Positions 18,098 to 25,962 of a stretch of DNA of 64,000 bases are shown here, in pieces. A program made the translations under genes and the position numbers. Below the pieces are notes generated by a model. The model did not search any database. It was not told the DNA's origin and saw only the letters and a program-made list of their open reading frames with translations. This stretch comes from Sipunculus nudus. Its lineage: Eukaryota > Annelida > Sipuncula > Golfingiida > Sipunculidae. Where the stretch lies: positions 47,320,714 through 47,384,713 of the forward strand of contig CM049320.1 in assembly GCA_026874595.1 (NCBI GenBank), read 5' to 3'. Numbering within the stretch: position 1 is the first letter of the stretch; every line of letters starts with the position of its first letter.

Positions 18098-19404
18098 ATC
18101 AGGACCACGTTTACGCGTATTCTCAATTCAATCCAGACGAGCAAGTTTTTGTAGCCCATTTAACCCGTCCTTTGTACAATCCGACACAGTCATGGGAAGT
18201 CGCTTGCGATATGATCACCTACCCCCGACAGAAAGGTGTATGTTTTCCCAAACAAGCTACAATGAAACTAGCATTATACAAAACCGATGCGGAAAGTTCA
18301 CATGATATTGATAACATGAAACTGTTTCCAAATTTAAAACGAAATTTAAATTTTGAAAACCCTTCAAAGGATTTAGTTACATTTATAACGTGCAATGAAG
18401 ATGTGGAATACGAACCAACAGTAACATTTGATTTAGGTTGTGATGTCAATTTTACACCGGAAGAATATACCAATTATTTAAACGGGGCATTAAAAGTATT
18501 ATTTGAAAATACACCTTGCAAAGGAAAAAAGTCCATGCGTGGCGACCAAATTGATGTAAATAATGATAATTCCCCGAAATACGCCCGTGATTTTATGTTT
18601 GAATTTAAATACGATAAGAATACTGAAAAATTAACTTTAACGATGGAATTTATTAAAAATAAAGGGGAAGTGAATAAAACAGATATTTTTACAGATTATA
18701 TTTATGGGATTTATTGTTCGTCAGGTATTTTAAGTTATTTTGGTGTCACGCAAGACGTGACATTATTTTTTCCATTAAATCATTTTAGAAAAAATCATGT
18801 TTTATTTAAATACAATACGGAAAGGGTCATATGCAATTTTATTGAACCGGAAAAAGTATTGGAATTTACAACAGTGCCAAAAAAATTATTAGGAAAGGTC
18901 ATTTTAAATCGAAATAAATCGTGGGCAGATAACGGAACATCAAAAAGTACATGGCCCAACTGGGAACGTTTAACGATGAGTTACGAATTTGAAAAAGTAA
19001 ATTACATGTCAGAATCCCGTACGTTTATGCTTTCGTGCAATTTATTTACACCGAGCTATATTTGGGGACGCGAAGATCAAGAAAGCCGTGCGGATATGTA
19101 CCCGTTGTTAGTCTGGCCGTCTGGGGCACGTGGACATTACGAACCGAAAAGTTTAAAATTTTTCCCGGTGCAACCGACTCAAGAAACCAATGTCGTTATT
19201 TTTAAATTGCAAGATATGGATTCCCATCACACGTTAATGTTAGAAAAAGGGAACGTGGTAGTCGGATTACTTTTCCGGTATAACCCAACACCCAAGCACA
19301 GTATATTTTATCAACCAATCACGTATCCCCGTCGTTGGGACGAGTCTTCTGATTGGTCCGATATGATCCAGTCGTATGACATGAGCTACCCGTCTTTCTA
19401 TTGA
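18094..19404 (+). CDS. 'WEVA'-type Polinton protein, paralogue 1 (436 aa)
   Basis: The N-terminal pattern 'FVAHLTRPLYNPTQSWEVAC' followed by 'ITYPRQ' matches the layout of two other proteins here (30746 and 32027: 'GDWEVALTRLSHPS', 'GPWEVSLTQLTFPS'). Proteins with this WEVA box are common in invertebrate Polintons and are often annotated only as uncharacterised. The body is beta-rich with a conserved-looking C-terminal 'GNVVVGLLFRYNP'. It is probably a virion surface, penton- or spike-like component, but that is inference from context. The start ATG overlaps the preceding stop and the ORF is intact. Confidence 0.75.
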   Translation: MNQDHVYAYSQFNPDEQVFVAHLTRPLYNPTQSWEVACDMITYPRQKGVCFPKQATMKLALYKTDAESSHDIDNMKLFPNLKRNLNFENPSKDLVTFITCNEDVEYEPTVTFDLGCDVNFTPEEYTNYLNGALKVLFENTPCKGKKSMRGDQIDVNNDNSPKYARDFMFEFKYDKNTEKLTLTMEFIKNKGEVNKTDIFTDYIYGIYCSSGILSYFGVTQDVTLFFPLNHFRKNHVLFKYNTERVICNFIEPEKVLEFTTVPKKLLGKVILNRNKSWADNGTSKSTWPNWERLTMSYEFEKVNYMSESRTFMLSCNLFTPSYIWGREDQESRADMYPLLVWPSGARGHYEPKSLKFFPVQPTQETNVVIFKLQDMDSHHTLMLEKGNVVVGLLFRYNPTPKHSIFYQPITYPRRWDESSDWSDMIQSYDMSYPSFY

Positions 19405-19413
19405 GCAGGAGGC

Positions 19414-19421
19414 TATATAAA
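19414..19421 (+). promoter_or_regulatory. TATA box (TATATAAA) of the acidic/basic protein gene
   Basis: It lies 42 bp upstream of ATG 19456. An ATG at 19445 is in another frame and lies near the expected transcription start, so 19456 is preferred. Confidence 0.65.
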
Positions 19422-19455
19422 CCCGGTCCGAATTTTATAAAGGCATGGTGAAAAG

Positions 19456-20127
19456 ATGGATTTCACATCACAAGCCGACAAATATGCGCCTTCGTACGCA
19501 TCGAATTCCGGTTTAAACAAACCTGCTGTGAATTTTGCTTGTAATTTATTGTACAATTGGGTAAAAGGAAACGTCCCTTTACCGAAATCGCAAGTGGATT
19601 TACTATATAAGTACGACATCGATACATTAGTCACTCCTGAATCTTCTTACCAGGAACGTAAAAAGTTTTTAACTAAAACAGAACAAGGACGTAAAATCCG
19701 GGATTTTTTATCAAAAGAATTATGCAAAAATTGGTGTACAAAGAAACCGGAGAAGGACCCCCCACCCAATTCGAAACCCCGTTCACAGAAAAACAATCAT
19801 CCGGAAGACGAGTTTTACGAGACACTGCCCGAAGACAGGTACGATCCCCTCCCCGCCGAAGAACAATATCACGAAGAGAACGGCGAGTACCCGTACCCCG
19901 AACCTATTCCTACCGTGATCCGTCCCCGCCGTCCCCAAGGGGTACGGAGGAGGAGGAGGAGGTACGCCCCGTATACCATCCCACGCCGTCCCGTATATTA
20001 CGAAGAGGACGAGGAATATTCAGAAACGTCCGAACCACAAGAGGAGGAGGAGGAGGAGGAAGTTCCCGTGGAAGAGATTTGGGAAGAAATGGACGAACCC
20101 CCGAGACAAAGGAGAAGAAAGACATAA
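19456..20127 (+). CDS. Unknown protein with helical N-terminus and charged tail (223 aa)
   Basis: Residues ~18-95 (KPAVNFACNLLYNWVKGNVPL..QVDLLYKYD..) look like a compact helical domain. The remainder is disordered: Pro/Glu/Tyr-rich with an Arg block (RPRRPQGVRRRRRR) and a Glu run near the end. It could bind DNA or act as a scaffold or core component, but I do not recognise a family. An alternative Arg/Ser-rich frame (19722-20174) overlaps its 3' half and is treated as a shadow. The integrase gene follows after 50 bp. Confidence 0.65.
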   Translation: MDFTSQADKYAPSYASNSGLNKPAVNFACNLLYNWVKGNVPLPKSQVDLLYKYDIDTLVTPESSYQERKKFLTKTEQGRKIRDFLSKELCKNWCTKKPEKDPPPNSKPRSQKNNHPEDEFYETLPEDRYDPLPAEEQYHEENGEYPYPEPIPTVIRPRRPQGVRRRRRRYAPYTIPRRPVYYEEDEEYSETSEPQEEEEEEEVPVEEIWEEMDEPPRQRRRKT

Positions 20128-20177
20128 AAACCCGTAACGTCAAACGTGAAGTGGATTTTTATTTTCCTTTTTAGACA

Positions 20178-21242
20178 ATGGAGAAGGCTTTTGAAAAAGG
20201 TCCGTACGCTTTTACGGGCGATGCTAAAAAACTAGCTCAAAGAGCTGGCGTTTCTCGGGAAAAAGCAGCAGAATTTTTAGGACGGCAAAATGCGTACACG
20301 TTGTTTAAACCGGTCCGTCGAAAATACAGGCGAAGTAAAACGTTGGTAGGAGGTCTCGACGCCCAGTGGCAGGGGGATTTAGCTGATATGCAAAAATTAG
20401 CGCATTACAATAAAAATTACCGGTACATTTTAACGGTCGTGGATATTTTATCGAGGTTTGCTTGGGCGGTGCCATTAAAAGATAAATCGGGCATTCATGT
20501 GAAAAATGGGTTGGAATCTATTTTCAAATCCAGTAAAAGGATCCCTCAAAAATTACAAACGGATGAAGGGTTAGAATTTCGGAATAAACAAGTTCAAGAA
20601 TTAATGCACGATCATGATATCACATGGTTTGCAACAAGAAACCGGGACGTGAAAGCAAGTTTAGTGGAACGGTTTAACCGTACGTTAAAACGACGTTTGT
20701 TTGCAGCCATGACTCATCATAATACCCGGCAATGGTTGAACGATTTACCTCAAGCTATTGACGAATACAATTCCCGCCCGCACACATCCCATGGCATGCC
20801 CCCGAAAGACGTGACATCGAAAAATCAAAGCAAAGTATGGCGGATTTTATACGGGCATCCAAAAGATTTACACCGGGAAACATCCAATAAGAATATATTT
20901 AAACCGGGGACCAAAGTGGTATTAAGCAGTGTGAAGAAAAATACATTTGCTGAACAGGGGTACATTCCCCGTTGGACGGAAGAAACGTTTACGGTAAAAC
21001 GGATGTATCCAGAAGTCGGGGGTGTGGACGTGTACGAAATTGAAGACGAAGAAGGAGAACCTATAAAAGGTCGATTTTACCGGGAAGAATTACAAAAAGT
21101 AAGTACACCCCGTCCGGCTAAAGTAGAAGAAAAAGTATTAGAACGCAAAAAAGGATGGAAATTGGTGAAATGGAGAGGGTATCCGGAAAAATACAGCACA
21201 TGGGTAAAAATAAAAAAACGGCGTGGTGCTCGAAAAGTTTAG
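20178..21242 (+). CDS. Retrovirus-type DDE integrase with C-terminal chromodomain (354 aa)
   Basis: This enzyme inserts the element and makes the 6-bp target duplication. The RNase H-like core has D67 (QGDLADM), D129 (QTDEGLEF) and E164 (SLVERFNRTL), the last two about 35 residues apart. 'WLNDLPQAIDEYNSRPHTS' follows, as in Polinton and Ty3-type integrases. Residues ~314-349 ('LERKKGWKLVKWRGYPEKYSTW') form a chromodomain-like module that could target insertion to marked chromatin. All catalytic residues are present and the ORF is intact. No TATA box is obvious, so it may share the upstream transcript. The 3' end overlaps the next small gene in another frame. Confidence 0.95.
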   Translation: MEKAFEKGPYAFTGDAKKLAQRAGVSREKAAEFLGRQNAYTLFKPVRRKYRRSKTLVGGLDAQWQGDLADMQKLAHYNKNYRYILTVVDILSRFAWAVPLKDKSGIHVKNGLESIFKSSKRIPQKLQTDEGLEFRNKQVQELMHDHDITWFATRNRDVKASLVERFNRTLKRRLFAAMTHHNTRQWLNDLPQAIDEYNSRPHTSHGMPPKDVTSKNQSKVWRILYGHPKDLHRETSNKNIFKPGTKVVLSSVKKNTFAEQGYIPRWTEETFTVKRMYPEVGGVDVYEIEDEEGEPIKGRFYREELQKVSTPRPAKVEEKVLERKKGWKLVKWRGYPEKYSTWVKIKKRRGARKV

Positions 21243-21445
21243 CGTTGTTTATTACCCAATTATCGATCATATCTATTTTAATCATTACGGCATTAACTAT
21301 TTTAGCGGGGAATTTTTGCAATCCGGAAGACAGGACATACTGGGCAGGAGTGTTATCAGCTTCGGCGGGGTATATTATGCCGACCCCGAAACTGAAACGT
21401 ATAAAAAGAGGTATGAAAAATGAATCGGGTATTCCGTTTGAATAA
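21200..21445 (+). CDS. Small single-pass membrane protein (81 aa)
   Basis: The ORF overlaps the last 43 bp of the integrase gene in another frame. A basic N-terminus (MGKNKKTAWCSK) precedes one strong hydrophobic segment of about 22 residues (ALFITQLSIISILIITALTI), then 'TYWAGVLSASAGYIMPTPKL' and a basic tail. The layout is that of a type II or holin-like small membrane protein. Similar short ORFs near capsid genes occur in other Polintons as far as I recall. Its TAA shares its last A with the next ATG (TAATG). Confidence 0.6.
   Translation: MGKNKKTAWCSKSLALFITQLSIISILIITALTILAGNFCNPEDRTYWAGVLSASAGYIMPTPKLKRIKRGMKNESGIPFE
21400..21407 (+). promoter_or_regulatory. TATA box (TATAAAAA) of the 184-aa gene
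   Basis: It lies inside the end of the membrane-protein gene, 45 bp upstream of ATG 21445. Confidence 0.55.
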
Positions 21446-21999
21446 TGCGGGCCAGATTAACCACAGCGACAGGGTTTGGGACCCGTGGAGTACGAACACG
21501 GGCCGGTTTATTGGGCGGGGGGCAATATAAATTGAATACCAATTTGATGCAAGCTGTAAATATTAAACCCAATACAGCGTTCATTCGACCGCAACCTCTA
21601 CCGATGCAAGGGAAAAAAGGTAGTGTGCCTTTAGTTCCGGAAGACATGTTATTTTCTCAGGGCTACCATGTCGAAAAACCCAGGATCGATTTTGAACGAA
21701 TGGGTGTAGGTCCTCCGACTGATGCCCAGCAACGGGATGCCGCCATGTACAACCAGTTTAAGAAAAATTATTTAGCTCCACTTGCGACTTATTTGCCTTA
21801 TGAAGAACGCTTCCAGTTACCGTTCCGTCAGATGCAAGAACAAGACCAATCGCCTTACGGGACTTTAGCTTACCCGGCCGAGATGTTTGGTGCTGTGGAA
21901 GAAGAACCGTTAGTGTACCAGGAAGATTATGAGGAAGAACCCCCATTAAAACGGGAACGGCGAGAAGTCAGAAGAAAGCGGGTCAAATTGTACTATTGA
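21445..21999 (+). CDS. Unknown 184-aa late-type protein
   Basis: The N-terminus is basic and Gly-rich (TRAGLLGGGQYKL), the middle has Pro/Phe-rich short motifs (LAPLATYLPYEERFQLPF), then an acidic patch (EEEPLVYQEDYEEEPP), and a strongly basic C-terminus (KRERREVRRKRVK) resembling an NLS. 'LLGGG' resembles an adenain cleavage context, but no such protease was found here. It is probably a minor virion or DNA-associated protein. The ATG overlaps the preceding TAA. Confidence 0.6.
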   Translation: MRARLTTATGFGTRGVRTRAGLLGGGQYKLNTNLMQAVNIKPNTAFIRPQPLPMQGKKGSVPLVPEDMLFSQGYHVEKPRIDFERMGVGPPTDAQQRDAAMYNQFKKNYLAPLATYLPYEERFQLPFRQMQEQDQSPYGTLAYPAEMFGAVEEEPLVYQEDYEEEPPLKRERREVRRKRVKLYY

Positions 22000-22007
22000 G
22001 CAAAAAG

Positions 22008-22014
22008 TATAAAA
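22008..22014 (+). promoter_or_regulatory. TATA box (TATAAAA) of the 51-aa basic protein gene
   Basis: It lies just after the preceding stop and 42 bp upstream of ATG 22050, fixing the start of the small gene. Confidence 0.65.
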
Positions 22015-22049
22015 GGCCAGCACAGAAACGGTTAAGCAATCGTTTCATC

Positions 22050-22205
22050 ATGAAACGTGCAAAGAAACAGAAGCTTTCGTCAGGCAAAGCCGTAAAACGA
22101 AATTTGACGAGCATCAATACCCTCAAGGACAAAGGGTATATATATTTAGCAGGACGTAATTATCCTAAGTGGTACGGAGGACGAACATGGTACACTCAAA
22201 ATTAA
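22050..22205 (+). CDS. Very small basic protein (51 aa)
   Basis: It starts MKRAKKQKLSSGKAVKR and is Lys/Arg-rich throughout the first half; the second half has aromatics and 'YPKWYGGRTWYTQ'. The size and charge resemble small DNA-condensing core peptides such as adenovirus pX, but there is no clear similarity. The start is supported by the TATA box at 22008. The 3' end overlaps the next ORF by 19 bp. Confidence 0.5.
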   Translation: MKRAKKQKLSSGKAVKRNLTSINTLKDKGYIYLAGRNYPKWYGGRTWYTQN

Positions 22206-22621
22206 AATGTAAACGCAAATTAAAACATAAAGTGAAAAAAACGAAAAAACAATATGAAAAGGCCAAAAAACAAATTCGTAAAGATGCTAAAGAATGTTTT
22301 GACAAGAATGAACCTCGTCCTCAGTGGTATCAGAAATTAATGAACCCTTTAACGGGCGGAACTCCTGGGCAAAAAGGCGAGTACCGTCCGGTAAGAACTG
22401 GTGTGCAAGAAAAATGGTTACGTAGAATCCCTGGACGGTTTACTCAACCTGGCGAGACTCGACGTGAACCTTATACTGCGGGTACGGTTTATGACAGTTA
22501 TGTCCCCACTGCTACAGAAGAACGTGAACCGTCCTTGATTATGACCCCGAGACCCCGTCCCTCACCAGTGATCACTCGGGAAGTCGGTGGAGACGGGTAC
22601 TATAACATTCAATCTATATAA
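22187..22621 (+). CDS. Basic, disordered protein (144 aa)
   Basis: The N-terminal 40 residues are Lys-rich and helical (KLKHKVKKTKKQYEKAKKQI). The rest is Pro/Arg/Gly-rich with 'TPRPRPSPVITREVGG' near the end. The ATG at 22187 lies within the tail of the 51-aa gene. It may be another DNA- or capsid-associated structural protein. No family is recognised. Confidence 0.55.
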   Translation: MVHSKLKCKRKLKHKVKKTKKQYEKAKKQIRKDAKECFDKNEPRPQWYQKLMNPLTGGTPGQKGEYRPVRTGVQEKWLRRIPGRFTQPGETRREPYTAGTVYDSYVPTATEEREPSLIMTPRPRPSPVITREVGGDGYYNIQSI

Positions 22622-22622
22622 A
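22615..22622 (+). promoter_or_regulatory. TATA box (TATATAAA) of the AT-hook protein gene
   Basis: It spans the preceding gene's last codon and stop and lies 37 bp upstream of ATG 22652. Confidence 0.7.
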
Positions 22623-22651
22623 GCAAAAACTTTTAGGGAAACCAAACAATT

Positions 22652-24286
22652 ATGGCGCGTGGACGGAAACGAAAAGACGATAGTGAGCTGAAACGGCCAC
22701 GGGGACGGCCGTTGAAAAAAGAAAAAACACCCCCGAAATCACCAAAAAGGAAAGAACGGGAAAAAAAGATTTTAGTCTTTGAAACGAAAAAAGGACCGAA
22801 AATGGTCAGTATATTAAAGAAATTAGCCCCACCGAAAAAACCACCCGGCCGGCCGGATTTCCGTGTTTTAAATCAGACCCAACCAATGACTTACCGGTTA
22901 AAAAGTCCAACCCGCTACCCACCACCTACAGCTACCGTCAGCAAACGTCCACCCAGCCCGGTACCAGTACCTAGCCCCGAATTTAAAAAATTAATTGAAA
23001 CGGCAACGACCGATTTCAGTGAAATTGAGCTTTACTTGCACGGGAGTACTGTTCAAGAAACCGAAAATTTATACCGGACTCAAGAACGCCAACCCGGTAA
23101 ACCTTTACCACCATCTCAAAACCCCCCACCCAAACCTGTCCCTGCGGTCGCACAGAAACCTGTTCCGGTCACATTTGCCCGGTTTTCTCCTTTAAGCAGA
23201 GCAAAACCTTCTCCTAAACCACAACCTAAAACTAACCGACCCCGTTTAGTTCCTAAAATCCCCGGAGGAGACAATGTTGTGCGAGGAAAAAGCGGGGTCC
23301 GAATGAAATTAGCATTAAAAAAACCTAAACCGAGTGATGCGGTAAAACGGCTCCTCTTTACAGATAAACCCCCTCAACCACCACCTAAACCACCGACTCC
23401 ACCACCCCCGTTACGGCTACCGACTCCTCCGAAACCGTTAATCCGCCCTATTCCTCCACCGGTCAATACGTTAGTGAGTACGACCATGTTACCAATAATG
23501 AGCGTGAAAGCACAACCATTGGTCCCTCCAAAAACAAGATCCAGTGAAACCGATACCCGTGAAATCGAAATGCAAACAGATATGCCCGTGAGAGCGACAG
23601 TCGGGACCCAATCGTTAGTGCCTACCAACGAAATGGCCATTCAAACCCGTCCGACAGTGGGTGAAGGTATAGCCACGCAAACTGAAGATCCCGGGGATAA
23701 AATCGACAGCGGGACCCAAGCGGGACCGGGCTTAGGTATCCCACCCCCGAATGCGCACGTGTTAAAAAGCGATGTTAAAGAATCGTTCCGTCGGAATGCT
23801 AGTATTTTAAAACATTTAGCTGCACAACCGAAAAGCATTTTAATGGATCAAACTTTACGTAAAGAAACGTTCAGCACTTCCCCCGATGAATTTATTCGAA
23901 TGATCGCTTTAGCGTTAGCTATAATCTCAGAAACGTTATTATGTATCCGGGAAGAATTGAAAAACGATAATATGGCCTTTTGGCAATTTGTAGCTTCTCG
24001 AGGCGATATTCCTCCGTATTACCGGGTGGATCGTAATTTAGCTCAAACCGTTTCTAAACACACGGGATTACCGGCGAACACAGTACGTAATTTATCCAAC
24101 AGTATCGGGAAATGGGAATCGGTGAATGCTAGAACCATCGATGTGGCTCGAGAATCGTTAGAAAACCCATCGGGTCGGACATGGTATTTAAGGTTGATTT
24201 TAGAAAATACCCATGATCAAGAATTTACGGATTTGATCATTTTAGCTTTAAAATATTTCGCCGGGATAATGGATGAAATAGTATAA
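22652..24286 (+). CDS. AT-hook, proline-rich protein with possible LC8-binding motifs (544 aa)
   Basis: An AT-hook core (KRPRGRP, residues 14-20) and 'KKPPGRP' (~62-68) in a Lys-rich N-terminus suggest minor-groove DNA binding. Residues ~85-300 are disordered and Pro-rich. Between ~305 and 358 five Q-centred motifs recur at 11-13-residue spacing (MQTD, GTQS, IQTR, ATQTE, GTQA); TQT is the anchor of dynein light chain LC8 ligands. Residues ~370-544 look globular and helical ('FIRMIALALAIISETLLCIREEL'). The position directly before the capsid genes suggests a virion protein bridging DNA and host transport, which is inference. The ORF is intact. Confidence 0.7.
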   Translation: MARGRKRKDDSELKRPRGRPLKKEKTPPKSPKRKEREKKILVFETKKGPKMVSILKKLAPPKKPPGRPDFRVLNQTQPMTYRLKSPTRYPPPTATVSKRPPSPVPVPSPEFKKLIETATTDFSEIELYLHGSTVQETENLYRTQERQPGKPLPPSQNPPPKPVPAVAQKPVPVTFARFSPLSRAKPSPKPQPKTNRPRLVPKIPGGDNVVRGKSGVRMKLALKKPKPSDAVKRLLFTDKPPQPPPKPPTPPPPLRLPTPPKPLIRPIPPPVNTLVSTTMLPIMSVKAQPLVPPKTRSSETDTREIEMQTDMPVRATVGTQSLVPTNEMAIQTRPTVGEGIATQTEDPGDKIDSGTQAGPGLGIPPPNAHVLKSDVKESFRRNASILKHLAAQPKSILMDQTLRKETFSTSPDEFIRMIALALAIISETLLCIREELKNDNMAFWQFVASRGDIPPYYRVDRNLAQTVSKHTGLPANTVRNLSNSIGKWESVNARTIDVARESLENPSGRTWYLRLILENTHDQEFTDLIILALKYFAGIMDEIV

Positions 24287-24288
24287 AT
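24282..24288 (+). promoter_or_regulatory. TATA box (TATAAAT) of the first capsid gene
   Basis: It overlaps the preceding stop codon and lies 42 bp upstream of ATG 24324. Confidence 0.7.
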
Positions 24289-24323
24289 AGCATAAGGTAT
24301 CAGTTTTATCATTGTCAATCAAG

Positions 24324-25916
24324 ATGGTAGACGCCGCCACAGACATCGTCCAGCAAACCGCCTTGTTTGCTGGTGGAACGAAACAAGATTCTATTTCACA
24401 AGGGCGATGGGTCAAAGTCGATCCTTTAACACCTTCGTACAAAACCGGAGGCCCCATCACTTTTTTTATCAGCGGGAATTCGTCCGAGTATATCGATTTG
24501 ACAAATACCATGCTGGTGGTGAAAATGGGTATTTTCAACCAAGCCGGCAACCCGTGTCAAAAAGTCACTGAGGATTTCGTATCACCGGTCAATAATATTA
24601 TTCATACTATTTGGCGGCAAGTCAATATTAAATTGAATGGGACTGAATTGAATACACAAGATAACATGTACATGTACCGGGCGTATTTGGATAATTTATT
24701 AGGGTACAATAAAGGATACAAAGACACCTGTTTATCCGGCATGACAGGTTGGTTTAAAGATACACCTGGTAAATTCGATGAATTGCCACGGGCGATGGAT
24801 AGTAGCAAAGATTACGGCAAGTCCACCGCCGGCACCGGCGGATTACACGACTGGAGCACGGACGACGGCGGGGGGAAAACCTCATACGAAAAGTACTCGT
24901 TCGATAAAACCACGTCAAGTTCGACGAGCGCAGGGAAGGAAATCTACCAGACGGTGATCATTCCGTCCGCCAACGGGGAAATTGGTTTAACTAAAAATAC
25001 TGCCATTAAAGAATCAATTTTAACGGCGGCTTTAGGAAAAAATTATGGCATTTTAAATCGGTTTTTACAATTTTTTCCTAAAAACAATGAATTGTGCACG
25101 AACAGTGAACGGTCTAAACAAATAACTTTTAAAGCCCCAATCCATAGCGATATTACCAACCAGAAAAAACTGTTACCCAATGGTGTTGATTTGACACTTG
25201 AATTTGATTTTACCGGATCCACCGAATTTCCTATCATGCAAATAGGAGGAAAAAATAATCAATTGAAAATTATGAATATGTACCTGGATGTCCGAAAAGT
25301 GCAACCGTCTCACCGTTTTCAACAAGCAGTTGAAGCGAATTTAGCCAGAAATATGCCTATTCGCTATCCTTTGAAACATACATTTATGAGAAGCCATAAT
25401 TTACCCGTAAGTGGTACTCAGGCGACATTGACCAATATGTTACAAGGGCAAATGCCACGTCGAATGGTATTTGCTTTTGTCGAAAGTAAAGCTTTAGCTG
25501 GAGATGAAACGAAAAACCCCTATAAATTAAAAGATTTAGGTGTCAATAAAGTTCAAGTGTATATGAACGGCCATCCCGTTCCGTCACAGCCGTACGAACC
25601 AGATTGGGATAAAGATTGGAAACGGGAATATATTGATTTTTTAAATAATATCGGAGTGGTCCGTGGCGGGCTTGGTGTAGATATTTCTTATCAAGAGTTC
25701 AGGCAAGGGTATACGGTGTTTGCCATGGATTTTTCACCGACTTTGGCATCGGATGAAAAATACATTCAAGACCCGACTGTAGGGGTATTAAGAATGGATT
25801 TAGGGTTCAAAGACCAAACAGCGTTGGCTGAACAACATATGGTCATCGTTTACTACGAAATGGATGGGGAAGTGACTATTGGGCAATCACGAGAAGTATT
25901 GAAATCGTATACCTAA
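24324..25916 (+). CDS. Major capsid protein, copy 1 (530 aa)
   Basis: The N-terminal region 'DSISQGRWVKVDPLTPSY' followed by 'GPITFFISGNSSEYIDLTNT' and 'FVSPVNNIIHTIWRQVNIKLNG' matches the widespread invertebrate 'F54H12.2-like' proteins, which are Polinton double jelly-roll major capsid proteins. 'DNMYMYRAYLDNLLGY' and the C-terminal 'FSPTLASDEKYIQDPTVGVLRMDL' are further conserved blocks. It would form the hexon-like capsid shell. ATG 24324 (AAGATGG) is preferred to any upstream codon because of the TATA box at 24282. It is paired with a second, diverged copy directly downstream and is intact. Confidence 0.92.
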   Translation: MVDAATDIVQQTALFAGGTKQDSISQGRWVKVDPLTPSYKTGGPITFFISGNSSEYIDLTNTMLVVKMGIFNQAGNPCQKVTEDFVSPVNNIIHTIWRQVNIKLNGTELNTQDNMYMYRAYLDNLLGYNKGYKDTCLSGMTGWFKDTPGKFDELPRAMDSSKDYGKSTAGTGGLHDWSTDDGGGKTSYEKYSFDKTTSSSTSAGKEIYQTVIIPSANGEIGLTKNTAIKESILTAALGKNYGILNRFLQFFPKNNELCTNSERSKQITFKAPIHSDITNQKKLLPNGVDLTLEFDFTGSTEFPIMQIGGKNNQLKIMNMYLDVRKVQPSHRFQQAVEANLARNMPIRYPLKHTFMRSHNLPVSGTQATLTNMLQGQMPRRMVFAFVESKALAGDETKNPYKLKDLGVNKVQVYMNGHPVPSQPYEPDWDKDWKREYIDFLNNIGVVRGGLGVDISYQEFRQGYTVFAMDFSPTLASDEKYIQDPTVGVLRMDLGFKDQTALAEQHMVIVYYEMDGEVTIGQSREVLKSYT

Positions 25917-25920
25917 AAAG

Positions 25921-25927
25921 TATAAAA
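25921..25927 (+). promoter_or_regulatory. TATA box (TATAAAA) of the second capsid gene
   Basis: It lies 5 bp after the first capsid stop and 42 bp upstream of ATG 25963, the same spacing as for copy 1. Confidence 0.7.
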
Positions 25928-25962
25928 GGCATTTTTCATTTCACAAATGAATTAGTTCCATC

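Noticed and set aside
19722-20174. 150-codon Arg/Ser/Gly-rich frame overlapping the 223-aa gene
   Set aside because: Its sense mirrors the G/A-rich composition of the other frame, it lacks its own promoter, and the N-terminal domain belongs to the 19456 frame.
21445-21999. Adenain-type cleavage sites (LLGGG here, LVGGL in integrase) as proof of a protease
   Set aside because: Such short glycine pairs are common and no protease gene was recognised.
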